Shown: positions 46,121-57,988 of the stretch, piece after piece
How the letters are laid out: every line of letters begins with the position of its first letter
Numbering within the stretch: position 1 is the stretch's first letter
NCBI GenBank assembly: GCA_963971425.1
Contig: OZ020517.1
Span: 15,223,297-15,287,296 of the forward strand
Origin: Bryoerythrophyllum caledonicum
Taxonomy: Eukaryota > Streptophyta > Bryopsida > Pottiales > Pottiaceae
DNA length: 64,000 nucleotides
Direction: 5' to 3'
Translations under genes and position numbers: made by a program
The notes under the pieces: model-generated
Database searches by the model: none
What the model was told of the DNA's origin: nothing
What the model saw: only the letters and a program-made list of their open reading frames with translations

Positions 46121-47360
46121 TTTTTTCAATATATACGCGTTGGGTAGATGGTTAGAGGGTACCGGTTTTGCGTGCATCAGAGGGAGCACGGTTAGGGTTT
46201 GTGCGGAGTCTTCCAAAGCGGTGACGTCGAGCTCAGACCTCTCTCTCGCCATCGCCATTTCTCGGAGAGAGCACTCGTTTCGGAGACGCTGGACCGCTGG
46301 TTTATATTCGCCTTCGCACCTCCGCAGCGGTTGCGCTTCGGAAGGGCGCTTACACGAGACCTCGCCGTGAATTTATCTCTGAGAACGGAACGGCAAGGGT
46401 TTCGTCAGGTTTTGTAATAGGACGGAGCGGTGGAGGTTAAGACGAGACGAGACGAGACGAGAGATATCTGGTGTGGTGAGGGTTTGGAGGCGACGGATGA
46501 GCTAGGGTTTGAGACGGGGAAGATTTTGGTTGGAGGGGACGGAGTTCGTGACCGGCGAGGGAAATTGAATTTGCGGAGAGGATTTGTTGTTGGTGCGAGG
46601 GAAGAAGAGCTGTCGGAAGAGGGAGAGCGAGGGAGCGAGGGAGCGAGCTGCTGCAGGTTGTGTTTGTTCATGAGACGAGGAAAGAGCCGGAGAGGGAACC
46701 GCGAGGGAGAGCATCGTCACTGTCTCTAGAGTGCCCGTCTCTGGTGCTGTGAAACTGACTTTGTTAATCTTCCTGTGTGGAAGTCATCTCTTCGAGAGGG
46801 GTAAGGATGCAGCTATTGACGAGGGAGTGTCTGGTAGGCAAGAGGCCTTCTTGTTTCTGCAACATTGTGTCTTCGGTTATTAGTACATACGTCATCGTCA
46901 GAGTTGTCATGTTACGCGTTACACGAGTTAAGTTATGGTGTCTGCCGCATTTTTCTTATGCTAAGCCACGGTGGACGGCCAAGGGAACCATGGGCGAGCT
47001 CGATTCTCTTCTGTGGCCCCGGCCATGCTTACCGAGATTCAATTTCGGGACGGACTTAGGAACCCCGTGCTCTTAACTTCCATTATGCGTGTTGGAATCG
47101 TTATTCAGAAAATCATGTTCCGATTTGATGTGCTTTTGGGGGAGTGGCCAGGTAATGTGGAGGATGAATGTAGCATGTGTTTGTGCAGGGATGAGGAGAG
47201 CGAGAGAGTGAGAAAAAAAAAGAAAAAAAAGGAGCACTGTGAGAGAGAGGAAGAGGAGTGAGAGGGGAGAGGAGAGACGAGTGGCAGGACAGTGCTTTGC
47301 AGGCACTCAGGCGTTTTCTTCAAGCTGTGAGTGAAATCCATCCATCCCCCCGCGCTTGCA
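46121..47360 (+). promoter_or_regulatory. promoter and long leader of the three-RRM gene
   Basis: TTCAATATATACGCG near 46122-46137 could be a TATA element. From 46190 the sequence is GC-richer, with telobox-like AGGGTTTG at 46193 and 46504, GAGACGAGACGAGACGAGA at 46440-46462 and purine runs. The long distance to the ATG (47361) implies a long leader, possibly with an intron and upstream ORFs. Confidence 0.45.
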
Positions 47361-50300
47361 ATGGAGCGAAACTCTGGCGAGCATGGCATGAACCTTGGGT
47401 CTCGGAAACTCGTGGTACGTGAACCATCCGTTACCCCTTTTTATACAGGCATGACATGTTGTTAATTTCTCCATTATTGGAACTGCGGACTTGCATACTG
47501 TATCATTGAATAAGTCTCGTGGAATTATAGAATGCATCAAGCTGCAGGTAACGAGTTGCTTTAAGTGGGTCTAGCATGTCCCTACAAATTGATACGCATC
47601 GTGCTCACCTGAATTATAAGTAGTAGGGCTTCTTGTGGTTCTTAAGACCTACTTGTGGTTTCTTCCAGGTTCTTGGGATCCCGTGGGATATTGATACGGA
47701 AGGATTGAGGCAGTACATGCTGAAGTTCGGTGAACTCGACGACGTCATTGTCATGAAGGTTAGCGGAAAGTGGAAATCATTATGATGCTTGTTTGAATAT
47801 TTAACTAATGTTTTACCGAGTTAAGAGACCGTGGGTGAAGGTCCCAGTGCGGATTTTTTCTCGTTTGGGTTGGCATTTAATATTTCTATTGCACTTGGAA
47901 TATGTCCCAGGATCGTTCCACAGGGCGATCACGAGGATTTGGCTATGTCACGTTTGCCGCGGTTGAGGATGCAAAGGTATACATCTACTCTGCTTCACAC
48001 TCTAGTACAGTTTATGAGGGTAAGTCGTTTCTTTTTCCTTCTAGGGAGTGTGCCTTAAGTTTTGGGCTGCTCTTCTGGGCTGCGCAGAAAGCGGTTTCTA
48101 CGCAACACTCGCTGAACGGAAGAATGCTGGAAGTGAAAGTTGCAACACCAAAGGTATTCGTCTTGGCTATGATGTGTTAATGGATGTCTCATCTTTCTGG
48201 ATTTGTTGTTGATTCTGCCTTTTGACTATTTTATAACGTGCGTTTTTTTGAATTGAGCTGCCAGCACTTGTGGTTAATGTGTTTGTGTTTTTGTCTTAGG
48301 AGGAGATGAAGCCCCCCGCAAAGAAAATCACGCGGGTGTTTGTAGCTAGAATTCCACCGAGTGTTACCGATGAGAATTTCCGAAGGTGCCTTGTCTGATA
48401 TACGGAGCAATAGTACTAATTCCTAATTCTGTTTTTAATTGTGTTATTATTGTGAAAGCATCGTATTTTTGTTACAATTCGTTATTTATTTCTGTTACAA
48501 TTCGTTATTTATTTCTGTTGGTGGTATGTGCAGTTATTTCGAGAAATATGGAACCCTTACTGATGCGTACATGCCAAAGGTATTTCTATTTTATGTCTTA
48601 CATGCATTTAGTTCTTATCTAAAGGCACTTTGAGGTATAGTTTCCTCCATTCATTCTATTATCATTTTTGATTTGTCAACTATCGGCGTATTCAGGATCA
48701 AGGTTCAAAGGCGCATCGTGGGATCGGCTTTGTTACCTTCGAAAATCCAGGTGAGACATGGGTCATGGTTCTGCAGTGTCAGGACGAGATATCGAGGTGA
48801 AATTTTAGTTGAATTATCTTTACTAGGTCATATGGTCTCAATTGTATCTGTAATAATGGATTGTGCTTTTTATCGTATCACTCCATGATTAAGTGCTATT
48901 TTGACGTCTATACTCTGGCGGTTCCCATTGTTATTGGGATGAAGGCAGTTTGTTTGATCTCTTGCTCACACTCTACACCTGTTTCTGATTTTTAGAATCG
49001 GTGGACAGGCTCATGAACGAGACTCATGAGCTTGGTGGGTCAACTATTGCTGTGGACCGAGCTACGCCAAAGGTAAGTATAGAACGTATCAAGTCTGAAT
49101 TTGAACAGGAACTGTATCAATTAGTTCTCGTGTTACTTTCAATCGGAGCGAGATTTCACAAATTTAGCTTTCTGCGTTCCAATGTTACTGCGGATATGTC
49201 ATTGATTCTATTTGTATGAGCTTTGTTTGGACCTGTGTTCTGAAGTACTAGTGTTTGAAAACCAGGAGGATGGCAACAAGAGTTGGGGACGTGGGTTTCA
49301 TGGAGGCAATTCAAATTCAGGTTCTAACGCTGGATCAGGTGCCTATGGTGCTTACGGTGTGTACACCGCTGCCCGGTTCGGTGGCTTTGGGGGCGGGTTT
49401 GGTGCTTATGACTATTCAGGTTCTGGCCTTGGAAGTGATCTAGGTCCTTCTGGTGGTCTAAGCAGTGCTTACGGAGGTGGTAACTCCTGGGCCCCTGCTC
49501 CCCCCGGTGGTGGCTACGGTGGTCCAGGCTTGGGGATACCCGGAGGAGGATCAGGTAGCTATGGCTCTGGAGGCCCACCGGTCCCGCCTTTGAGGGGGCT
49601 AGGTACAAAAATCTTCGTGGGTAGGTTACCCCCAGAAGCAAATGCAGACGACTTGCGACGCTACTTTAACAACTTTGGGAGGATTTCCGATGTCTATGTT
49701 CCGAAGGTATGATTGTCAAACGTTTGCAGGAGTTTACGAGTTCTTTGGTCCAGGCATTTATGATAAAATAACAGAAACAGCCACTCTCTTAACACTCTCT
49801 CAACACTCTTGTAGGATGCAAAGAAAACTTCACACAGAGGTTTTGGCTTTGTCACTTTCTCTGACGAGGGCGCGGCTGAACGAGTTGCTCTGAGGAGCCA
49901 TGAGATTCTTGGGCATCAGGTTGATTTTCTCACTAGTTTCACAGTTGCGTTTCCAATATATTCATGCTTTTTTTCCCCCTCTTTGAGCTTATCTTTGTTG
50001 CACAACTTGCTTGGCAGATCGCTGTGGACTGTGCAGCACCTCAAGACGAAATGTCGAATTTATCGTACATGAACAGCGTTGGTAGTTTGGGTTCACTTTC
50101 TCAAGGAGCTGGGGGCCCTATGAGAGGAAACAACGCACCTTTACAAGGAAGTGGATATGGTTCCTTATCAAGCAACTTGGACTTCAATTCTGGGGTGGGT
50201 GTACTGGATGCCTTTCAACTCCCTTGCGTTTCTCGGTGAAAGTTAGACACAATTGTATCACCAGGCATTATTTTGTGGTTAATGCTGACTCGTTGCTATC

Positions 50301-50415
50301 TTGTTGCCAGTGGGGTGGTTACGGTGGGGTAGGCGGACTTCCATCAGGTTTGGACTCGGGACTTCCGGGCAGCCATCGCTCTTCTCGGTCGGAGCCGCGC
50401 TACAGACCGTACTAA
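47361..50415 (+). CDS. three-RRM hnRNP-like RNA-binding protein
   Basis: Twelve exons with matching phases: 47361-47414, 47669-47758, 47911-47976, 48088-48153, 48300-48385, 48534-48579, 48696-48750, 48996-49072, 49266-49706, 49815-49919, 50018-50194, 50311-50415. They give 455 aa. RRM1 (about residues 15-90): KLVVLGIPWD and RSRGFGYVTF. RRM2 (about 100-180): RVFVARIPPS and AHRGIGFVTF. A Gly/Tyr/Ser-rich low-complexity linker (about 185-300) is followed by RRM3: KIFVGRLPPE and SHRGFGFVTF. The tail is Gly/Ser-rich, ending SRSEPRYRPY. Each RRM keeps the RNP2 and RNP1 cores with aromatic residues for RNA stacking, and each is split by introns at the same place, right after the loop '(V/M)PK' or 'VMK', as in a repeated ancestral module. 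Expected in mRNA processing or transport. I do not assign a specific orthologue. Confidence 0.95.
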
Positions 50416-51045
50416 GAAGAAGCTGGTATATTTCTCAATCTAATCCGTCAGTTTTGCCGCGAGCAGGCTAGTGATTTCAGTGAGAGTAAGCACTATGTGG
50501 ATGATGTATGAATACAGTCCTTGAATTTTCTTTTGTTCAAGAAAAAGGATATATCATTCTAGGAAGCGCAAAATAGGGTGATAGCTTTACTTCTGACCTC
50601 GGAGGCTGGATAACGTGGTATTTATTTGACATTTTGACCAAATTTGTGATTTCAGTTCATGTTTGAACCTGCTTCCCACTTGTTCTAAGGTTATAGCCGT
50701 GGAATGAGTGATGTAATAAATTGCCCCGTCTTCAGCGTGTTCTCGTGGACGGAGAGTTCGTCTTTGCCCCAAATAGCACCAGGATGTTTAAAATATGGAA
50801 CATTTCAAGGAATTCTTTAGAAATTATCATATTTATAGGTGAAGTGCACATAGAAGTTGTAGATTGTGGATTTTCAGTATGTTTTAACGGTTAGCTTCAC
50901 CATTCCTGTCATTCTATTACGTCTATCATTCTATGGTATAAAAATAAATCATCTAATTCGAATTTAGAAGCATTTTATTATTGAAATTCGAGGGAATGGT
51001 TTCTGAATGAGTTGCGTTTGATGTGTAAATTTCTGAAATGTGTGC
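50416..51045. other. 3' region of the RRM gene and AT-rich spacer
   Basis: No gene seen. Confidence 0.5.
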
Positions 51046-51127
51046 ATGAGCTTGAAAAGGGGCAACTTCATGAGATTATAGCTTAGCTAAGCTATAATCT
51101 CATGAAGTTGCCCCTTTTCAAGCTCAT
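51046..51127. repeat. 82-bp perfect palindrome with no spacer
   Basis: The left arm 51046-51086 starts ATGAGCTTGAAAAGGGGCAA and ends TATAGCTTAG. The right arm 51087-51127 is its exact reverse complement, with all 41 pairs matching. Matching stops at both outer edges. Confidence 0.97.
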
Positions 51128-51252
51128 TCCATGTAATTCTAGATGTATTAGTGAAGATGTATTAGTGTACATAGATGTATTAGTGTATATGTATTAGTGT
51201 ATATGTATTAGTGTATATGTATTAGTATACATGGAATTCTAGATGTATAAGT
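51128..51252. repeat. tandem 'ATGTATTAGTGTAT' repeats
   Basis: Units of 12 to 14 bases recur six or more times. The array is flanked by two copies of 'CCATG(T)AATTCTAGATGTAT' (51129 and 51233). Confidence 0.85.
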
Positions 51253-51703
51253 GTAGAGACCCATCGTCCGTGAGGAGGCATTCATGGCTCCTCAGTGATG
51301 GAAAACTTGTCAAAGAATTGGAGTTATTGGTGAATCAATTTGCGAATACTTAAGCACTTTGTTGTAAACAGCATTGTACATTATTTTGTCATTATTTTGT
51401 CATTTCTATGTGATACTTCTTCCAAAAGCACAAATTCGTCTAAGGGAATTGTAGCACATGAAAATTAAACATACAATATTCATGTTAAAAACATCCTTGG
51501 TTTGATTGATGTCAATTTTGCGAAGTGTTTGTCATTGCAACAAGCTGATAGTCAGAGCATACGCAATGTTGATTGGAAACTACTTGCGGTGCACCGGAAA
51601 AGGAAATCTAGCGCTCTTAGTAACCAAACAAAATTGTGCTATGAATGTTGTGTACCTTGCACTATCACCTGAAAGAACTTCCACCTCAGTCATTCAAGCC
51701 AAG

Positions 51704-52277
51704 TACACCGTTCACTGAATATAGTGTGGAGGTATAGGTAATGTGGATGAAAATTGATGTGGACCACATCAATTTTGGTTATTAATATAGTATTAATATG
51801 TTATTATTATATATGTTATTATTGTATATAATATTAATATTATAATATATGTTATTATTATGTTATTATTATATTATTATGTTATTATGTTATATTATTA
51901 TGTTAATATTATATTCTGTTATATTATATTATAATATTATGTTTATATTCTTATGTTATAAAATAATATTATTATGTTATTATATTATTATGTTATATTA
52001 TTTTATTATGTTATTATATTATTATGTTATTATTTTATTATGTTATTATGTTATTATCATGTTATTATATTATAATTTTGGTTTTAGGGTACATCTTGTA
52101 AAAACTTATCCACATCAATTCCCGTATCTTTTATTTTGAAACAAGCCACACTATTTCTAATAGACATGATTTGATGTGGATGGAAAATTGAAGTGGACCA
52201 CTTTAATTTGCGTTTAATGAAATTAGTGTAGGAAATTTCAAATAGTCTAGTCTACACTATATTCAGGGAACGGTGTA
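51704..52277. mobile_element. MITE-like element with 23-bp inverted ends and an AT-microsatellite core
   Basis: The left end TACACCGTTCACTGAATATA + GTGT and the reverse complement of the right end (TACACCGTTCCCTGAATATA + GTGT) differ by one base. TA borders both sides, as for Tc1/mariner-like insertions. Subterminal 'GTGGACCACATCAATTTTGG' and 'AAGTGGACCACTTTAATTTG' also face each other. The centre (51785-52080) is a long (TTATTATG)-type array. No transposase is encoded. Confidence 0.8.
51785..52080. repeat. imperfect (TTATTATGTTAT)n array
   Basis: About 300 bases composed almost only of ATTAT/TGTTAT phrases, inside the element above. ORFs rich in Tyr, Leu and Ile across it are an artefact of the repeat. 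Confidence 0.92.
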
Positions 52278-52347
52278 GTAGCAAACGGTGAGTCTTAGTC
52301 CGATTGATGAATCTAAATTGCATAAAAGCATCATTGGTGTACCAACT

Positions 52348-53167
52348 TTAACCCTTTACCGCCCAGGGATGTTTATGGGAAAACCAAGAATTCTGCTGAT
52401 TTTTTTCTTTGCACCGGATTTGATGGAAATACGATGCTTAATATTGATATCTAACCTTACAAAACTGAACTTAACCCATGTCTTGAACTTTGGGGAAATT
52501 TTGCACAACATCCAACGGTTGATGGAACACACGATTATAGTGTTTAAAGTTACCATATATTGGTAGTGAAAATTGTGGATTTTGGAGGGTGCACTACTTT
52601 AACCATCAATAGATTCTTGCAAGAATTTTTTTACTTTGAATTAGAGCAGTTCACATGTGCACTAGGTTGATAGCTTCGCATTGACATATCATATGCAAGG
52701 AAATATTTATACACAATTATTGGTGATTTTTTTTGTTTTTTTCTACTTGATTGTATACAAAAATGTTCCAACCTTATACGAATTAAAACGGTAGTTTTGT
52801 ATGTGAAGAGAGAGATCGACAATCACAAAACAATGAAGAATGTCTCAAAGACAAAGTTCAATCAAAATTTAAGACCAAAATCAATGTGCATGTGTGTGAA
52901 ATACAACATAGTATGTGGCATGGTATTCACTGTATTCACTGTATTCACTGTATTTGAGTGTATTTGGTGTATTTTGTGTTGTATTCCTAGCTTTTCCAAG
53001 AGTTCTATAAATCCAAATCATGATTTGATTGTTGGAGAGTGTTTGTGTAATGAGTGCGCAAATCTGAACCTCGCATCTGAAAGCCTAGTTCCTCATGGAT
53101 TTCATGCAATTTGAGTGTTTGCACCTCTGGAGTCCCATTTCGGGCTTCCTGGGCGCTAAAGGGTTAA
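52348..53167. mobile_element. 820-bp non-coding element with inverted ends TTAACCCTTTA...
   Basis: The left end TTAACCCTTTACCGCCCAGG and the reverse complement of the right end (TTAACCCTTTAGCGCCCAGG) differ at one base in 20. The interior at 52410-52520 resembles 30430-30500 ('TTGAACTT...', 'TTTTGTGCAACATCCA') and, inverted, 12590-12665. No ORF resembles a transposase. Because the ends read TTAA, the exact border and target duplication cannot be fixed. Confidence 0.7.
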
Positions 53168-53500
53168 GCATAAGCTTCTGGAGTGGCCACCTGTTGACTT
53201 CCAACTTATTCAAGAATTGAGATGGAATGACATTGGCGCCATCTTCATTGTCCCTCTTGTCAATGCTTAAGAAATTGGAATTGCCCCAAGCACTATGTCA
53301 TGTACAACAGAGTTGATTTTGCCATGTCTTTATTGTGGGCCGCAAGAATAGCGGGACTACTGTAAAAGTCCCTTCCGCTGTTGCAAGTAGCAATTTCAGG
53401 ATAAATCGTGTCAATCAGGCTCTTCATATTCTATTGAGGCAATAGCATATTTGATGAGCAATGGATATAACCTTCTTGAAGAATGTCCAAGTTGCCTTCC

Positions 53501-54320
53501 TTAACCCCTAAAGGACCAAAGTCCCCTCGTGGGACATTTTGAGTTTGGATAAAGTACCACATTCTCAATTCTAGGCATTATTTTTTGAGATTTTTTACTG
53601 AATGGACAACTTTTGATTAGCTTTGCATAGACCCAAAATTCGTAGAATTCCGGCTTACAATTCAAAAGATACAATTTATTTTCACTTACATATACAAATA
53701 GTGCAGCAGTTTAGTATGACATATCACAAATACTGTCACTAAACTTTAATAACTTCTAAACTCAATAGAAATTCGAGTTTTTGTCCATTTAAAATAAAGA
53801 AAATGTCCTCTTGGAAAGGAAACTGAGACCTTTGCATTTACCGTACGGATTTGTGGACTTCAAAAATTTGAGAAGGATATGATATATGCAAAATATAAAG
53901 TGTATTGTTGATTCTCAGCACATAGTTGCATTGCAGGATTTTTTAGGACATCTTCCACACCTCTTCTACTTCTAAAATTTGGTGCACATGTGCCTAACAT
54001 GATTCTTTTCAAGTTAACATGATAAATTCACTGCCCGCAGTGCAAAAAGTTGCCATAGAAGGTGGTCGAAGTTTGTTGAAGGTGTTTAGTATGATCTCAA
54101 AAAGAGATTATGTCTCACTTCAAAGGCCGATATCTTTCAATCGGTGTAGTCAAACTTACCAAAATTTTCACCACACACTCTCATACAACTCTAGTACAAG
54201 ATCCTATGGTTAAATTTTCAGAAAAAACATTTTGTATTATTTCGTATTGAATGCGCTGAAAATGGCAGTTTTGGAGTGATATTGAGGAGAAAATGTCTTG
54301 GTCCTGTAGGTGCCAAAAGC
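53501..54320. mobile_element. possible inverted-end element, weakly supported
   Basis: The left TTAACCCCTAAAGGACCAAA and the reverse complement of 54297-54318 (GGCACCTACAGGACCAAGAC) share CCTA-AGGACCAA. The left 150 bases also resemble, in inverse orientation, the stretch around 23350-23495. The right border is uncertain. Confidence 0.35.
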
Positions 54321-55950
54321 CGATCCGCAAATGTTGAGTCAGGTATTTTTCCCTTCACGTGGCTTCACCTAGGAAAGACTATAGAAATTTATTACATAGA
54401 CGGAGAAATGAATGTAGAATATTGATTAAATGTTTAACCCCCAAGGGACAATGACTTTCTCAAAAATTTAGCACTATATATATTTTTAGCATTTATACAA
54501 AACAATCACTAATAATGATCTTATATCATTCATACCCATAGGAATTTAGTAAAGAATACTAGAAGAATGCACTTTATTTTTAACACAAATTTTGACTACA
54601 TAGAATGGATGATTACATGGTTTATTTTACCCTTGATTCTATAAAGTCAACACACTTTGTTTTCTTCATAGAATGAATTTTCTTTGCACTATGTAAAGTT
54701 GTCATTCTTAAGGTACAAAATCCACAATTTAGCAAAGACACACTTAATTGTGAGCTTATAGGATCTACTTCTAGTTGTCTACACATATGGGCATGTCAAA
54801 CCTCAATTGTGCCAAGCCTCATCAATTAACAGATATTTATCAAAATTTGGAAGAATTGATCATTTTTGGACAAATCAAAAATCCAAAACTCTGAATTTTT
54901 ATCAGCAGCTAGCCAATGCTTCTCCTCATTTGCAACTTTCAAATATCCATAACTCACTTGAATTTTGTCCAAATCAAACATATGAGGTGTTTTTTGACAT
55001 TAAATTTTTTCACAGATGTCAAAAAACATCTCATATGTCCAATTTGGATAGTATTTGAATGAGTTATGCTCTTTAGAAGATTGTTGATAAGATACTTTTG
55101 CAACTCTTGCCGGACCACCGATCATTATTTTTGGGCTTTTTTTCCACATTTAGTTGAATATTTTTAAATTGAATTTTGTGGATATTTGTGACATACTACT
55201 TGAAACTTTGAACTTGTGCTTTATGTACACCAACAAAAAAATAGATCTCCATCTACACAAGCATCAACCATGACTTGTTGTTGCAAGTTTCAAAGTTATC
55301 TAGAATTCAACCTCCATTTGCATCAAGATTCACTGTCAAATTGACTCTTATCATTGATAAATAAGATTGCTATACCTCTGTATCTATCTGGTTGTTTTGT
55401 ACACTCGATTGCAATAATACCACCAATACGCAGTTGCAATGTGTCTTAGAGAGAAGTCGACAATGGCAAACATCTAACAACCATGACCGTTCTGGCAAAA
55501 GACATTCGATTAACAACACTTCAAATTTTTTCTATACATTATTAGAGGGCAACCATCATATGTTAGTCAAAAAGACTTGCTGCAACAGGATCTTGAGTTG
55601 TATGGACTACGGAAGAGGTATATGGCGGTTTGAGGAAGTAAAGCAAGACTTAGACACTATCAATTGTGTGTTGGTGTTAGTATTGTGAAGGTGTGAGTAG
55701 ATTTTGTGGTTAGAAGATCATTTGGAGTTACATTTAGTTGTGGATATTAGAGATTCGGCTTGAAAACACTAGATCTGATATAGATCTATGCCGATCTACT
55801 AAATCCAACATCATTTCTGCACTTAAGAGTTAAAATCAAGTCCCGAATTGTTGTAGGTATTGTCTGATTTGTTGTAATTGAGTGAGGAAACTTCAGATCT
55901 GTGAGTTAAACTTAAGCAAAACAACAGAACGCAATTCTAACTAACTCTAG
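54321..55950. other. AT-rich spacer, no gene seen
   Basis: Only short chance ORFs. The end (from about 55690) may belong to the LTR of the element that follows. Confidence 0.45.
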
Positions 55951-56103
55951 ACTCAGATCTAGATTCAGATCTAGATCAATTTTGGAGTTTTAGACCCAGT
56001 AAAGGTCCGGATCGGGACTTTTGTCTTATTGCCCTGAACTGCAGTTTGAATGAGCGTAGAGAAGATTGTACATTTAACTTTGAGGTGAAATCTCCCTTTA
56101 ACA

Positions 56104-56120
56104 TTGGCGACCATGCATAA
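56104..56120 (+). other. possible retrotransposon primer-binding site
   Basis: After a CA that could end a 5' LTR (TTTAACA at 56097-56103), TTGGCGACCATG resembles the TGG-starting tRNA-complementary sites of LTR elements. No second LTR was found in the window to confirm it. Confidence 0.35.
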
Positions 56121-56284
56121 GTTCGGATCAAGTGGCTCTTGTTGACCCGCAGCGCACGACCGCAACCTTCTGGAGGGTAGCAAGTGGTGGTTCTTCAAGT
56201 GCCAGAAAAACGGTACAGACATAGACAGACACAGATAGACACAGACAAACACAAACATAAGAAGTCCGGCATATACCCGTGCCA

Positions 56285-56505
56285 TACCCTGCTGGAGTGA
56301 AGTCTGGCGGATATCCTGTCGATACCCTACGGGAGTAAAGTCTGGAGGATACCCTGTCAATATCCTGCTGGAGTAAAGTCTAGAGGATACCCTGTCAATA
56401 CTCTGCTGGAGTAAAGTCTGGAGGATACCCTGTTGATAACCTGCTGGAGTGAAGTCTGAAGGATACCTTGACGATACCCTGCTGGACCGAAGTTCGGGGA
56501 TATCC
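56285..56505. repeat. about 45-bp tandem repeat, five units
   Basis: The phrase 'GGAGTAAAGTCTGGAGGATA', 'CCCTGTCAATA(T/C)CCTGCT' recurs five times with scattered changes. It sits in the leader of the gag-bearing element. Confidence 0.9.
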
Positions 56506-56665
56506 TGAGAAGATCCTACACTACAGTCCAGTCCGGCGATGGACAGTATTTTCCAACACTGGTGACGCTCACAACAGTATCTGTAGCCGCCCCAAACAAT
56601 TGACCAACTCAAGGTGGATGGGGTCAAGGAAGAACGAAGAGCCCAATAGTTAGGCGCAGCTCCCT

Positions 56666-57148
56666 TTGGCACAACCCATTGCAGCCTTTGACCATTACTT
56701 CGGTAATCGACACTACCGGGGCTTTGAAGAGGAGGAAGACTTCTACACTGCCCCAAACAGTCCTTCCGGCTGTGACCATCTCACACCTGAAGAATTACAG
56801 AAGGGCATCTTGCGACATCTGGAGTGTCCAGACTCCTATCACCCTAATCAGAGTCTTTCCCGACCTACTCCACGTTACAAGGAGACGTCCAGGATTACAA
56901 TCCAGGAACTGGAGTTGCACAACTCCCAAAGACTACCTTTGGACTCTCCACCAGCAGATCCCGTGTCTGCATTTAGTCCCCAGCAACAGATGGACAGTGG
57001 CGCACCCAGCACCTCTACATACGACACCCGGACACCTGCAGTGACTTGGATACTCGCATTGAAACCTTGGAGAAGTGGTATGGGAGACGATACACTGGAG
57101 GAGACAGCGTGCAACCAAGACTTGTCCAGATCTGGATCAGAGGACTGA
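56666..57148 (+). CDS. ORF of unknown function in retroelement leader, 160 aa
   Basis: An open frame upstream of gag, acidic and Pro/Ser/Thr-rich (HYRGFEEEEDFYTAPNSP, then DSPPADPVSAF). Around 57045 the neighbouring frame looks more protein-like (ETLEKWYGRRYTGG), so a frameshift is possible. No family recognised. It may be an extra ORF or a decayed N-terminal part of gag. Confidence 0.3.
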   Translation: MAQPIAAFDHYFGNRHYRGFEEEEDFYTAPNSPSGCDHLTPEELQKGILRHLECPDSYHPNQSLSRPTPRYKETSRITIQELELHNSQRLPLDSPPADPVSAFSPQQQMDSGAPSTSTYDTRTPAVTWILALKPWRSGMGDDTLEETACNQDLSRSGSED

Positions 57149-57988
57149 TCCTACATCTAAAGGGGGATAGTCCAGTTTTACTGAAGTAAGTTCCAAATCC
57201 AAAATATTTCACAGTTCTGCAACAATTGGATGGAATGGAAATGTGTTTGGCTGATTGTCATCGAAGTATGTTAAACGAAAATCAGTAATGGAAACACAGA
57301 ACCAGTGAAACATCTGGAAAAAACTATATATAAATCTGGACATGAACCAAGAATCTGGACATTTACTGGATATAGCAGTGAAGAATCTGGGCAAAACTAG
57401 ACATGAACTAGATATAACACTAGATATTCATTAGACATCTGGATATTTACTAAAAATTACGATGAAAACATAAAAACCATAAAAATTATAAAAAGGAAGA
57501 GCAAACAACAAAAACAACAAATGTGTAGGGAGGAAAGAAAAACAAGAGGAGAAAACCTAAACCAGTTGAGAACAGTTAGGGCAAAATTGAGACCTAAGAC
57601 TCAAAGGAATTAGGTAAGAAGAAAGGGTGTAGCTAGAAATTAGATCTGGACATCCAGTGGGAAATGAACCAAAAAGGAAACAGTGGTTGGACTAGTGTTA
57701 TCCCAGGGAGAATGTTGGCAGAGAATATTTGACGGCGAAATAAATGATCTAGAACCGGGAAAGGACCTAACCTGAATGACGAGCATGTACTACTGACTAC
57801 TAGTATGAGTGGGGTGATTTGGTTGTAGAAACAGGACAGTGGCAAAGACCAGGACAGGTGCAGATGATAAAAATAGGAGCGGAGGAGGTAACTGACTGGA
57901 GGACCACACACTGGAGTACTGGAGAAGCACACTATTGGAGTGATACAACAGAGAAATCGCAACATACAGTGGCAGCACTTGCTGTAGG

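Noticed and set aside
46121..47300. Several 60-100-codon ORFs in the leader of the RRM gene
   Set aside because: Purine-rich, low-complexity frames with no splice-phase link to the RRM exons; treated as leader.
51849..52139. Tyr/Leu/Ile-rich 96-codon ORF
   Set aside because: Translation of the (TTATTATG)n microsatellite.
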